This document shows, in pieces, positions 25,225-34,013 of a stretch of DNA of 64,000 nucleotides. This stretch comes from an uncultured Christensenella sp. (lineage in GTDB: Bacteria > Bacillota > Clostridia > Christensenellales > Pumilibacteraceae), in assembly GCA_910577945.1 (NCBI GenBank), contig CAJTNI010000011.1, forward strand, positions 1 to 64,000, written 5' to 3'. The notes under the pieces are model-generated. The model saw only the letters and a list, made by a program, of their open reading frames with translations. It did not search any database and had not been told where the DNA came from. The translations under genes and the position numbers were made by a program. The first letter of the stretch is position 1; every line of letters starts with the position of its first letter.

Positions 25225-27956
25225 TGAGGGCGCGAGTCAAATTTTTAGGCGTAATGCTTTTTGCGTTGTTCGCGCTGTTAATCGGCGCGACGGCGGCGGT
25301 CGTACTCAATCCGATTTACGGAAAAGCAACTGCGAATACGAAAACAAACGATAGCGAGTACGAAATTTATCCCGTGCCGCACAGCGTCGTTTACGGCGAC
25401 GGAACGGCGGAGCTGCCCGACGCGCTCGGCATTCGGTTTGGCGACGGAATAGACGATGCGACGGTCGAGCGCGCGTACGCCGCGCTGTCCGAGGCGGACG
25501 TTTTGGCGCGGCGCGACGGCGACGGATATTGCGTGTACGTGGGCGTTTACGGCAGCGGCGACGCGGCGGACGCGTACGTAAAGGCGAACGGAATTTCGCA
25601 TGCGCCCGACCTGTTCGACAAAATCGACGCGTATCTATTGGACGTTTCTGACAAGGCGATAACGATACTGGGCAAGGATACCGACGCGGCGTTTTACGGC
25701 GCGACCACGCTCAAAATGATTTTGGCGCAGAGCGGGCGCGGCGTGCGTCGGCTCAAAATCGAGGATTGGTCGGACACTGTTTTCCGCGGGTTTATCGAGG
25801 GATATTACGGCGTGCCGTGGACGACCGCACAGCGCGTCGAGCTCATGGAGTTCGGCGGCGAATTTAAGTCGAACATTTACATATACGCGCCCAAGGACGA
25901 CGCTTACCACAGCGCGAATTGGCGCGGGCTGTATTCGGACGCCGACCTTGCCGAGCTCAAAGAACAGATTGCGGCGGGCGTGCGCACGAAAACGCGGTTC
26001 GCCTGGGCGTTGCACCCGTTTTTGCACGACAAGTTCACGCAGGGCAATTACGACAGGGATTTGAACGACGTGCTTAAAAAGCTCGAACAGCTTTACGCGG
26101 CGGGCGTGCGGCAGTTCGTCATTTCCGCCGACGACGTGGACACCTCGGGCGGGAGCAAAATCGACGGCGGCATGCACCGCGATTTGTTGAACGACGTGAG
26201 CGCGTGGCTTGAAAACAAGCGCGATTGTTACAGACTTATTTTCGTGCCGAGCGCGTACAACTACACGGCGAACAGCACGGTGCACGTCGATTTGCGGCAC
26301 TATTTCGATACGCTTACTCTCAACCTCGACCCGTCGGTGTACGTCATGTGGACGGGCAACGCGGTGTGCAGTTCGGTGGAAAACGGCAGGTTCGACGAGT
26401 TTATCGAGCTTGCGGACAGAAAGGCGTTTATGTGGCTTAATTGGCCCGTCAACGATTACGCGCAATCTTATCTGTTGATGGGCAAGGGCGAGGTGCTCAA
26501 CAAGCGCTACGACGGCGAGCCGAATTTTCACGGCATTGTGACTAACCCCATGCAGCATGCCGAGGCGTCCAAGCCGTCTATATTCGCAGTCGCCGACTAC
26601 TGTTGGAATATAAACGCGTTCGACGCGGACGACAGCTATGCGGCGAGCCTCGGATATATCGAGCGCGGCGCGACGGACGCGCTGTACGCGCTTTGCGACC
26701 ACCTGGTAAACGCCACGCCGTTCGAGGGCGAGTATTTCGCCGAGTCCACGGCAATCAAGCCGTATATCGACGCGTTCGTCGCCGCGTATGCGGACGGCGG
26801 AGACTTTAAGGAGAGCGCGAGCGCGTTGAAGGCGCAGTTCGACAAAATCGTTAGCGACGCCGAGTATTACCTCGAAAACGCGCAAAACGTAAAGCTGAAA
26901 GCCGAAATATCGCCATGGATAAACAGCTTGAAGCTGCTTGCCGCGGCGTGCGCCGATTACGCGGATATACTCGTCGGCTTGGACGCGCGCACGCCCGCCG
27001 AGCTGTCCGCGCAGTTCGACCGCGCGGAGAAAGCGTCGGCGGCGCGCAGGGAGTGCAGGTCGCCCGTGCTCGACGCGGTTACTTACAACAAAAAGGGCGA
27101 GACGGTAAGCGTCGCGCCCGCGGTGCTCGCGCCGTTTGCGGCGACCTTGCGCGGCATAGCGCAGGACGAGCTGTCGCTCAAACTCGGCGTAGACACGGGC
27201 AACACGTATCGCGGCTTCGCGGGAATCTATCAAGGCGAAATGGAAAACGTGACCGACGGCGACGACGCCACCTTCGTGTGGTTCGACGGCAAGCCGCAGG
27301 AGGGCGCGTGCGTGCGCATCGACCTCGGCGCGCCCGTCGAGGTGCGCGATATCCGCGTGCTTACGGGCAAGCCCGACGGCAGCGACGTGATGACGGGCGA
27401 GGTTCAATATTCGCTCGACGGCAAGACTTATACGCGCCTCGGCGCGCTTACGGGCGCGGGCACGGTGATTGACGTGCGCGAAAATCCGATTACGGCGCGG
27501 TTTATCAGGCTCGCGGACGGCGGCACTCAAACGTGGGTGGCGGTGCGCGAGGTGGCGGTCAACCGCTTGGGCGATATCGACCGCAAGCTTACGTTCGGCG
27601 GTTTGGAAATCTACGAGGGCTCGATTGTCAACGCAATCGACGGCGACGATTCGACGTACGTGTGGTTTAAGGATTACACGGCGGATTCGTATATCGAGCT
27701 CGACCTATTGCGCGAGCAAACCGTGTCCGTCGTGCGTCTGGCGATGGGCGGCGCAGGCGCGTCCGCGGACGACCGTTTCGCGGCGTTTACGCTCTCGTAT
27801 TCGACGGACGGCGTCAACTATACCGTGCTCGGCGAGTACAGCGGCGACGCGCCGATTACGCTCGACGCGCCAGTCGTTGCGCGGTACGTACGCGCTACCG
27901 CAACGTCGGCGGGCGACACATGGGCGATAGTGCGCGAGTTCGGCGTAAACGAGTAA
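25224..27956 (+). CDS. Secreted GH84 beta-N-acetylglucosaminidase with two F5/8C domains
   Basis: A 910-aa exported hydrolase. It has a signal peptide or membrane anchor (about 1-30), an N-terminal GH20b/GH84-associated domain, and a GH84 catalytic barrel with the FIEGYYGVPW opening near 190, YAPKDDAYH, and the adjacent catalytic Asp303-Asp304 in ISADDVD. Two C-terminal discoidin (F5/8 type C) carbohydrate-binding modules follow (about 660-790 and 790-910), each with VDGDD...FVW-type starts. GH84 enzymes remove terminal GlcNAc from mucin or hyaluronan glycans by substrate-assisted catalysis. The ATG overlaps the stop of the lipoprotein gene and follows AGGAGAG. An earlier in-frame ATG at 25203 would add seven charged residues before the signal. 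Confidence 0.9.
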   Translation: MRARVKFLGVMLFALFALLIGATAAVVLNPIYGKATANTKTNDSEYEIYPVPHSVVYGDGTAELPDALGIRFGDGIDDATVERAYAALSEADVLARRDGDGYCVYVGVYGSGDAADAYVKANGISHAPDLFDKIDAYLLDVSDKAITILGKDTDAAFYGATTLKMILAQSGRGVRRLKIEDWSDTVFRGFIEGYYGVPWTTAQRVELMEFGGEFKSNIYIYAPKDDAYHSANWRGLYSDADLAELKEQIAAGVRTKTRFAWALHPFLHDKFTQGNYDRDLNDVLKKLEQLYAAGVRQFVISADDVDTSGGSKIDGGMHRDLLNDVSAWLENKRDCYRLIFVPSAYNYTANSTVHVDLRHYFDTLTLNLDPSVYVMWTGNAVCSSVENGRFDEFIELADRKAFMWLNWPVNDYAQSYLLMGKGEVLNKRYDGEPNFHGIVTNPMQHAEASKPSIFAVADYCWNINAFDADDSYAASLGYIERGATDALYALCDHLVNATPFEGEYFAESTAIKPYIDAFVAAYADGGDFKESASALKAQFDKIVSDAEYYLENAQNVKLKAEISPWINSLKLLAAACADYADILVGLDARTPAELSAQFDRAEKASAARRECRSPVLDAVTYNKKGETVSVAPAVLAPFAATLRGIAQDELSLKLGVDTGNTYRGFAGIYQGEMENVTDGDDATFVWFDGKPQEGACVRIDLGAPVEVRDIRVLTGKPDGSDVMTGEVQYSLDGKTYTRLGALTGAGTVIDVRENPITARFIRLADGGTQTWVAVREVAVNRLGDIDRKLTFGGLEIYEGSIVNAIDGDDSTYVWFKDYTADSYIELDLLREQTVSVVRLAMGGAGASADDRFAAFTLSYSTDGVNYTVLGEYSGDAPITLDAPVVARYVRATATSAGDTWAIVREFGVNE

Positions 27957-27986
27957 TCGGTAACGGAAAATTCGGTTTGCAATCGA

Positions 27987-28016
27987 AGCCTCGCGCTTAA
28001 ACCGCCGCGGGGCTTT
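27987..28016 (+). terminator. Weak terminator after the GH84 gene
   Basis: A 9-bp stem with one wobble pair (27987-27995 with 28006-28014) is followed by only three T residues. It probably ends the operon inefficiently. Confidence 0.45.
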
Positions 28017-28114
28017 CGACGTTGCGTCAACCGCTTACGTCTGCGCGCTACGGGCGCTACTGCGCGCTTTTCGGTTCGCAGTCGCTAACTTTACGTAAAT
28101 AATCTTTTAATCGG

Positions 28115-28143
28115 TTGAAAATTGCGGGCGAGTATGTTATCAT
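28115..28143 (+). promoter_or_regulatory. Promoter of hydCBA
   Basis: TTGAAA (28115-28120), 17 bp, TATCAT (28138-28143). The leader to hydC is about 70 nt. Confidence 0.65.
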
Positions 28144-28218
28144 TATATCGGCGCGTATTTTATGCGTTTTTGCGCTTTGCGTTTTTTACGAAGAAAACCC
28201 AAAAAGGAGTTATACATA

Positions 28219-28686
28219 ATGTCAGAAGCAAAGGACAAGCAGTTTGACGAGGTGCTGGAAAGTCTTAAAGACGTGCCCGGTCCCGTCATGATGGCTATGC
28301 AGAAGGCTCAGGATATCTACGGATATCTGCCGCTGGAAGTTCAGCTTAAAATCGCCGATTTCTTCGGTGTGCCGCTTGCGAACGTATACGGTATCGCTAC
28401 GTTCTATTCGCAGTTCCGTTTGGAGCAGCCCGGACAAATCAAGATTGCGGTTTGTCTAGGCACGGCGTGCTATGTAAAGGGGAGCGGCGAGGTTATAGAC
28501 AAGTTTGCGCGCCTGCTTAAAGTCGAGCCCGGTCACACGACCGCCGACGGACGCTTTACTTTGGAGGCGACGCGCTGCATAGGCTGCTGCGGTCTTGCGC
28601 CCGTGCTCACCGTCAACGGCGAGGTTTACGGCAAGGTGACCGAGGACAGCGTGGACGAGATACTCGCCAAGTACAACAACGCGTAA
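28219..28686 (+). CDS. hydC: NuoE-like [2Fe-2S] subunit of NAD-linked hydrogenase
   Basis: A 155-aa thioredoxin-fold ferredoxin, the small subunit of trimeric bifurcating hydrogenases (HydC, HndA). The cluster ligands are in CLGTAC (C-x4-C) and in RCIGCC (C-x3-C), as in NuoE. It passes electrons within the complex that couples H2 formation to NADH and reduced ferredoxin. The ATG at 28219 follows AAGGAG. An earlier in-frame ATG at 28162 would add a basic stretch unlike the family. The gene lies 18 bases before hydB. Confidence 0.93.
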   Translation: MSEAKDKQFDEVLESLKDVPGPVMMAMQKAQDIYGYLPLEVQLKIADFFGVPLANVYGIATFYSQFRLEQPGQIKIAVCLGTACYVKGSGEVIDKFARLLKVEPGHTTADGRFTLEATRCIGCCGLAPVLTVNGEVYGKVTEDSVDEILAKYNNA

Positions 28687-28704
28687 TATTAAGGAGTTCA
28701 CCAT

Positions 28705-30570
28705 ATGAAAACTTTACAGGAATTGCAGGAAATTCGCGAGCGTATGCGGTCCGCCGTCGCCGACCGTAAGGAGAGCGGCGCGGGCACGACCGAAAAGATG
28801 AGCGTGCTTGTTTGCGGCGGTACGGGCTGTACCTCGGGTAACAGCAAAATCATATTCGAAAATCTCAAAACCAAGGTCGCCGCGGCGGGCATAGAGAACA
28901 AGGTCGATATCATTCTTACGGGCTGTTTCGGCTTGTGCTCCAAAGGTCCTATCGTGGTCGTGTATCCCGACGGCGCGTTCTATACGCACGTGAAGCCCGA
29001 GGACGTGGACGATATCGTCAACGACCACCTCGTAGGCGGCACGCCCGTAGAGCGGTTGCTCCACGCAGAAAAGGATGCGGACGGACTCATGAAGTCCATA
29101 AACGACACCGATTTCTACCGCAGTCAGCGGCGCGTCGTTTTGCGCAACTGCGGCGTAATCGACCCCGAGAACATAGACGAATATCTCGCTAAGGACGGTT
29201 ATCTCGCGTACGAAAAAGCCGTAACGCAAATGACCCCGCAGCAGGTTATAGACGAAATCAAAAAGAGCGGGCTTAGAGGCCGCGGCGGCGCCGGCTTTTC
29301 CACGGGTATGAAATGGCAGTTCACGCACGACGCGCAAGGCGATATGAAATACGTAGCGTGCAACGCCGACGAGGGCGACCCCGGCGCGTTCATGGACAGG
29401 TCGTTGCTGGAAGGCGACCCGCACGCGGTTATCGAGGCTATGATGATAGCGGGTTATGCGGTCGGCGCGGAGCACGGCGTTATTTACGTGCGCGCGGAGT
29501 ATCCGATTGCGGTGCACCGCTTGGAAATAGCGATGGCGCAGGCGCGCGAATACGGCATACTCGGCGACAACGCGTTGGGGCTCGGACACAAATTCGATTT
29601 GGAGCTGCGCTTGGGCGCGGGCGCGTTCGTGTGCGGCGAGGAGACGGCGCTTTTGAACTCCGCGGAGGGTAAGCGCGGCGAGCCGCGTCAGCGTCCGCCG
29701 TTCCCCGCGGTCAAGGGCTTGTTCGGCAAGCCGACGCTTATCAACAACGTCGAAACGTACGGCAATATAACTCAAATCATTCTCAACGGCGCGGATTGGT
29801 TCGCGGCTATGGGCACGGAAAAGAGCAAGGGCACTAAGGTGTTCGCGCTCGGCGGCAAGCTCGAAAACGTCGGGCTTGTGGAAATCCCCATGGGCACGCC
29901 GCTCCGCACGATTATCGAGGACATCGGCGGCGGCTGCCCCCACGGCAAAAAGTTCAAGGCGGCGCAGACGGGCGGTCCGTCCGGCGGCTGCATTCCGTCG
30001 TCGCTTATCGACACGCCCATCGACTACGACAACCTCATGGCTATCGGCTCGATGATGGGCAGCGGCGGTCTTATCGTCATGGACGAGGACAACTGCATGG
30101 TCGATATCGCCAAGTTCTTCCTCGAATTTACGGTCGACGAGTCGTGCGGAAAGTGCACGCCCTGCCGTATCGGAAACAAGCGACTGCTCGAAATGCTCGA
30201 CAAAGTGACCAAGGGCGAGGCGACGCTCGAAGACCTCGACAAAATGGAAGAGCTTTGCCACTACATAAAAGACAATTCGCTGTGCGGACTAGGTCAGACC
30301 GCGCCCAACCCCGTGCTCAGCACGCTCAGGTATTTCCGCGACGAGTACGAGGCGCACTGCAACGGCAAGTGCCCCGCGGGCGTGTGCAAGGCGCTCGTCA
30401 GCTACAAGATAGACCCCGACAAATGTATCGGTTGCACGATTTGCGCGCGCAACTGCCCCGTCGGCGCAATCAGCGGTACGGTCAAACAGCCGCACGTGCT
30501 CGACGCCAAAAAGTGCATCAAGTGCGGCGTGTGCGCTTCCAAGTGCCCGAAGGGCGCAATCAGCAAGTAG
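28705..30570 (+). CDS. hydB: NuoF-like NADH-binding subunit of [FeFe] hydrogenase
   Basis: A 621-aa flavin and Fe-S subunit. In order: an N-terminal thioredoxin-like ferredoxin domain with Cys residues in CGGTGCTSG and GCFGLC, the NADH/FMN domain with GLRGRGGAGF, a SLBB-like region, the cluster-binding CGKCTPCRIG motif, and a C-terminal 2[4Fe-4S] ferredoxin with two C-x2-C-x2-C-x3-CP sets. The fused N-terminal domain takes the place of a separate HndB-type ferredoxin. It oxidises or reduces NADH inside the hydrogenase complex. Confidence 0.94.
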   Translation: MKTLQELQEIRERMRSAVADRKESGAGTTEKMSVLVCGGTGCTSGNSKIIFENLKTKVAAAGIENKVDIILTGCFGLCSKGPIVVVYPDGAFYTHVKPEDVDDIVNDHLVGGTPVERLLHAEKDADGLMKSINDTDFYRSQRRVVLRNCGVIDPENIDEYLAKDGYLAYEKAVTQMTPQQVIDEIKKSGLRGRGGAGFSTGMKWQFTHDAQGDMKYVACNADEGDPGAFMDRSLLEGDPHAVIEAMMIAGYAVGAEHGVIYVRAEYPIAVHRLEIAMAQAREYGILGDNALGLGHKFDLELRLGAGAFVCGEETALLNSAEGKRGEPRQRPPFPAVKGLFGKPTLINNVETYGNITQIILNGADWFAAMGTEKSKGTKVFALGGKLENVGLVEIPMGTPLRTIIEDIGGGCPHGKKFKAAQTGGPSGGCIPSSLIDTPIDYDNLMAIGSMMGSGGLIVMDEDNCMVDIAKFFLEFTVDESCGKCTPCRIGNKRLLEMLDKVTKGEATLEDLDKMEELCHYIKDNSLCGLGQTAPNPVLSTLRYFRDEYEAHCNGKCPAGVCKALVSYKIDPDKCIGCTICARNCPVGAISGTVKQPHVLDAKKCIKCGVCASKCPKGAISK

Positions 30571-30740
30571 CGCAGTCGGCGGCACGTATCTCCGCCGCTA
30601 CTCAATCGGTAATTCGCAATAAAAGCGCTTGCGCTTAGCGTAATTTTATAAAATCAACGAGCTACGAACGCGTCGGCGCAGGTAATCAATCGACAGCGAA
30701 TTACGCATTCTAACTCTATCTATATTTTTCAGGAGAAAAA
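30571..30740. other. Intergenic spacer between hydB and hydA
   Basis: 170 bases without a gene. They contain a short palindromic AAGCGCTTGCGCTT-like segment near 30627-30640 and AT-rich stretches, but no terminator with a T tract. The three hydrogenase genes are probably still one transcript. AGGAG precedes the hydA ATG. Confidence 0.4.
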
Positions 30741-32486
30741 ATGAAAAACATAAATTTGACAGTAAACGGAGTTCCCGTAACCGTACCCGAGGGCACGCGC
30801 GTGCTCGATGCGGCTATCAAAGCGGGCTTTAAAGTTCCCACACTGTGCTATATGAAGGATTTGTGCAACGAGAGCAGCTGCCGCGTGTGCGTGGTAGAGC
30901 TTAAAAACAACCGTAAGCTCGTGACCGCGTGCTCGACGGTTGTTTCCGAGGGCATGGAGGTGCTCACTAACACGCCCAAGGTGCGCGCGTCGCGCAAAAT
31001 CACTTTGGAGCTTATGCTCAGCAATCACCACAAGGAATGTCTCAGCTGCGTCAGGAGCGGCAAGTGCGAGCTGCAAACGCTTGCCACCGAATACGGCTGC
31101 GACGCGTCCAAGTACGAGGGCGCTATGAACTCGTACAACGTGGACGACGCCACCGAGTATCTCGTGCGCGACAACAATAAGTGCATACTGTGCCGTCGCT
31201 GCGTTGCGGCGTGCAACAAAGTTCAGTCGGTCGGCGTCATCGACGCGGGCGGCAGAGGCTTTGTAACGCGTATCGAAAGCCCGTTCGGAAAATCTTTGTC
31301 GCAAGTGCCGTGCGTTGCGTGCGGACAGTGCATCAACGTGTGTCCTACGGGCGCGCTGCGCGAAAAGAGCAGCATAGGCGAGGTGGAAAGATTGCTCGCC
31401 GATAAGAGCAAAACGGTTATCGTCGGCACTGCGCCCGCAGTACGCGCCGCGCTCGGCGAGGAGTTCGGTTATCCCGTCGGTACGGACGTAGAGGGCAAGA
31501 TGGTCGCCGCGCTCAAAGCAATCGGGTTCGATAAGGTTTTCGACGTCAACATGACCGCCGATATGACGATTATGGAAGAGGGCACGGAGTTTTTGGCGCG
31601 GCTCAAAGACAAGTCTGCACCCATGCCCATGATTACTTCGTGCAGCGCGGGCTGGATACGCTTTATCGAGTTCAATTACCCCGAGCTTTTGCCCAACCTA
31701 TCCACGTGCAAGTCGCCGCAGCAAATGTTCGGCGCAATCATGAAAACGTACTACGCCAAAAAGCTGGGTATCGACCCCAAAGATATGGCGGTCGTCACGG
31801 TCATGCCGTGCATCGCCAAAAAGTTCGAGCTCACGCGCGACGACGAGAGCGCGGCGGGCGTGCCCGATATCGACGCGTCGATAACCACGCGCGAGCTTGC
31901 GCGCATGATTAAAAACTACGGTATAGATTTCGGCGCGCTCGATGCCAAGACCGAGTTCGACAGCCCTATCGGGTTCGGCTCGACCGCGGGGCTCTTGTTC
32001 GGCGCGACGGGCGGCGTTATGGAAGCGGCGCTCCGCACGGTAGCCGAGGTCGCTACGGGCGAGACGCTCGACAACGTCGATTTCAAGGCGGTGCGCGGAA
32101 CGAAAGGCATTAAAGAGGCGACTGTCACGCTTTGCGGTCAAACGCTCAACATTGCGGTCGCCAGCGGGCTCGGCAACGCGCGCAAGATTATGGACGATAT
32201 AAAGGCGGGCAAGAGCAAATATCACTTTATAGAAATCATGGCGTGCCCCGGCGGCTGCGTAAACGGCGGCGGTCAGCCCATCGTCGATTCCGCGACGCGC
32301 AACGTTGTGGACGTGCAAAAGACGCGCGCCAAGGTGCTGTACAAAAAGGACAAAAACTCGGCGCTCAGAAAGAGTCACGAGAACCCCATTGTCAAGACGC
32401 TGTACTCCGAATTCTTCGGCGAGCCCAACAGCCACCTCGCGCACGAGGTGCTGCACACGAGCTACGTCGAGCGCAAAAAGTATTAA
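30741..32486 (+). CDS. hydA: [FeFe] hydrogenase catalytic subunit
   Basis: A 581-aa cytosolic hydrogenase that makes or uses H2. The N-terminal part has a [2Fe-2S] domain, then the His-ligated [4Fe-4S] site (HHKECLSC...GKCELQ), then two [4Fe-4S] clusters (CILCRRCVAAC and ACGQCINVCP). The H-cluster domain has all three signatures: TSCSAGW, MPCIAKKFE, and the ACPGGCVNGGG motif near 498. A C-terminal small-subunit-like segment (HEVLHTSYVERKKY) completes it. Length and layout match HydA/HndD of trimeric NADH-ferredoxin bifurcating enzymes. The maturation genes hydEFG are not in the window. Confidence 0.95.
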   Translation: MKNINLTVNGVPVTVPEGTRVLDAAIKAGFKVPTLCYMKDLCNESSCRVCVVELKNNRKLVTACSTVVSEGMEVLTNTPKVRASRKITLELMLSNHHKECLSCVRSGKCELQTLATEYGCDASKYEGAMNSYNVDDATEYLVRDNNKCILCRRCVAACNKVQSVGVIDAGGRGFVTRIESPFGKSLSQVPCVACGQCINVCPTGALREKSSIGEVERLLADKSKTVIVGTAPAVRAALGEEFGYPVGTDVEGKMVAALKAIGFDKVFDVNMTADMTIMEEGTEFLARLKDKSAPMPMITSCSAGWIRFIEFNYPELLPNLSTCKSPQQMFGAIMKTYYAKKLGIDPKDMAVVTVMPCIAKKFELTRDDESAAGVPDIDASITTRELARMIKNYGIDFGALDAKTEFDSPIGFGSTAGLLFGATGGVMEAALRTVAEVATGETLDNVDFKAVRGTKGIKEATVTLCGQTLNIAVASGLGNARKIMDDIKAGKSKYHFIEIMACPGGCVNGGGQPIVDSATRNVVDVQKTRAKVLYKKDKNSALRKSHENPIVKTLYSEFFGEPNSHLAHEVLHTSYVERKKY

Positions 32487-32497
32487 GCGACAGTATG

Positions 32498-32527
32498 CGC
32501 GCCCGCGACTAACCGCGGGCGCGTTTT
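32498..32527 (+). terminator. Terminator of hydCBA
   Basis: A 10-bp GC stem (32498-32507 with 32514-32523), a 6-nt loop and a T4 tail. Confidence 0.87.
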
Positions 32528-32635
32528 CATATATAACGGCGATTGCCTTAGCGCGCGGTTTTTCGGACGCGCGACCGCGCGCGAATTTCGCGATATTTCG
32601 CGCGGCAATCGCGTCAAATCATTTTATAAAAACAG

Positions 32636-32664
32636 TTGATTTACGAACGGTTTTGTAGTATACT
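32636..32664 (+). promoter_or_regulatory. Promoter of the yggS-sepF-lspA-rluD-pyr run
   Basis: TTGATT (32636-32641), 17 bp, TATACT (32659-32664). The leader before the yggS ATG is only about 14 nt and has no clear ribosome site. Confidence 0.7.
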
Positions 32665-32684
32665 TATACTCGGCGGTATATAGC

Positions 32685-33341
32685 ATGGTTACGGACGAGC
32701 TAAAACGCAATATCGAGTCTGTCAAGTCGCGCGTGGAGCGCGCGGCGGCGCGGGTCGGGCGCAGCGTTACGCTCGTTGCGGCGACCAAAACAGTGCCGCC
32801 CGATATAGTCAACGCCGCGATAGGTATGGGTATTACCGACGTTGGAGAAAATCGCGTAAACGAGTATGTCGGAAAGCGCGACGCCGTTAAAGGCGCAAAT
32901 TGGCACTTTATAGGCACTTTGCAGACCAACAAGGTCAAATACTTGGTGGGCAACGTTGAGCTTATACAGTCTGTGGCAAGCGCGCGTACGGCGGACGAAA
33001 TCAGCCGACTGGCGGTAAAACGCGGCGTTGTTCAGCGCGTACTCGTCGAGATAAATATCGGCGGCGAGACGAGCAAAACGGGCGCGGAAAAGTCGGATGC
33101 GGACGCGCTTATAGAGTATGTGCGCACGCTCGACGGCGTCGAACTGAAAGGCGTTATGGCTATACCGCCGCGCGACTGCGAGGCGGCCGTGTACCGCGAG
33201 CTTTACGCCGTTTACGCGCGGCATGCGGGCGGGGCGTTCGACACTTTGTCGGTCGGCATGTCTGCGGACTACGAGCGCGCGATTGAATACGGCAGCAACA
33301 TGGTGCGCGTCGGCGCGGCAATTTTCGGAGCGAGAGGATAG
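32685..33341 (+). CDS. yggS: YggS/PROSC family PLP-homeostasis protein
   Basis: A 218-aa single-domain PLP-binding protein of the alanine-racemase barrel type. It has the PLP lysine in LVAATKTVPP near residue 34, the NWHFIGTLQTNK segment, and SVGMSADYERAIEYGS near the C terminus. The family keeps free pyridoxal phosphate in balance and is often encoded beside sepF, as here (9-bp gap). The start lies very close to the predicted transcription start and lacks a good Shine-Dalgarno site. Confidence 0.93.
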   Translation: MVTDELKRNIESVKSRVERAAARVGRSVTLVAATKTVPPDIVNAAIGMGITDVGENRVNEYVGKRDAVKGANWHFIGTLQTNKVKYLVGNVELIQSVASARTADEISRLAVKRGVVQRVLVEINIGGETSKTGAEKSDADALIEYVRTLDGVELKGVMAIPPRDCEAAVYRELYAVYARHAGGAFDTLSVGMSADYERAIEYGSNMVRVGAAIFGARG

Positions 33342-33350
33342 TGTAGTATT

Positions 33351-34010
33351 ATGGCGAACGAGAGCTTTGACGAATTTTTGAGGAACTCTGCAAACTATAC
33401 GGGCGGTGCGCTCGAATATTTCGAGGACACGCACGACGCGGCGGGAAACTATACTGGGAGTCGCGGATTTTCCGCGCCGCAGCAGCAACCCGCGCCGTCG
33501 GCGTTCGGCGGGCAGTTCGCGCCGCCCCCGCCTCAACAGTATTATCAGCAGCCGCAGTCGTTCGGTCAGCCGCAGCCGCAGTCGCAGAGACCGCAGCAGG
33601 CGGCGCAGCCATGGCAGCAGCACGCGTCGGAGGCGGCGCGTCGCACCGAGGACGATTTGAGTCGTCCCGCTCAATTCCGATACACGACGACGGCGCAGCA
33701 GCAGGCGAGTAAGTCCGTGCCGTTGCCCGACCTCGAACAGTTCGTATCGCCGCGCATGTATCAAAATATCGCCATGTACGCGCCCAAGAACGGCGCGGAC
33801 GTGGAGCGACTGATAGACTTTTTGCGCCGCCGCGAGCCGGCGATAATCGACCTCGACCCCATCGCCGACACGCCCGACGCACAGCGCATTCTCGACTTTA
33901 CGTCCGGCGCGGTGTACGCGCTCGGCGGCAGTATAGTTCCAATGAAGGAAAATTCGTTTATCGTCGTGCCCGACGGTATAACAATAGTAAAGACGGAGAC
34001 CAATCGGTAA
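33351..34010 (+). CDS. sepF: Cell division protein SepF
   Basis: A 219-aa FtsZ-binding protein that anchors and bundles the Z ring. The conserved SepF domain occupies the C-terminal part, about 125-217 (RREPAIIDLDPI, then GAVYALGGSIVP). The N terminus, which inserts in the membrane in other species, is followed by an unusually long Gln/Pro-rich linker (about 40-110). Its place between yggS and lspA is the classical Firmicutes and cyanobacterial division neighbourhood. Confidence 0.9.
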   Translation: MANESFDEFLRNSANYTGGALEYFEDTHDAAGNYTGSRGFSAPQQQPAPSAFGGQFAPPPPQQYYQQPQSFGQPQPQSQRPQQAAQPWQQHASEAARRTEDDLSRPAQFRYTTTAQQQASKSVPLPDLEQFVSPRMYQNIAMYAPKNGADVERLIDFLRRREPAIIDLDPIADTPDAQRILDFTSGAVYALGGSIVPMKENSFIVVPDGITIVKTETNR

Positions 34011-34013
34011 GGC

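Noticed and set aside
25635..27530. 631-codon minus-strand frame opposite the GH84 gene
   Set aside because: It is fully antisense to a recognised glycosidase, with no start site or family match.
28705..30570. Complex I as an alternative to hydrogenase for the NuoE/NuoF-like genes
   Set aside because: No other nuo genes are present, and the [FeFe] hydrogenase gene follows directly. The fused ferredoxin domains are those of hydrogenase subunits.
30600..30720. Shared short AATGCGTAAT motif with 39730-39760
   Set aside because: Only about ten bases match between the two spacers, which is within chance for these AT-rich pieces.
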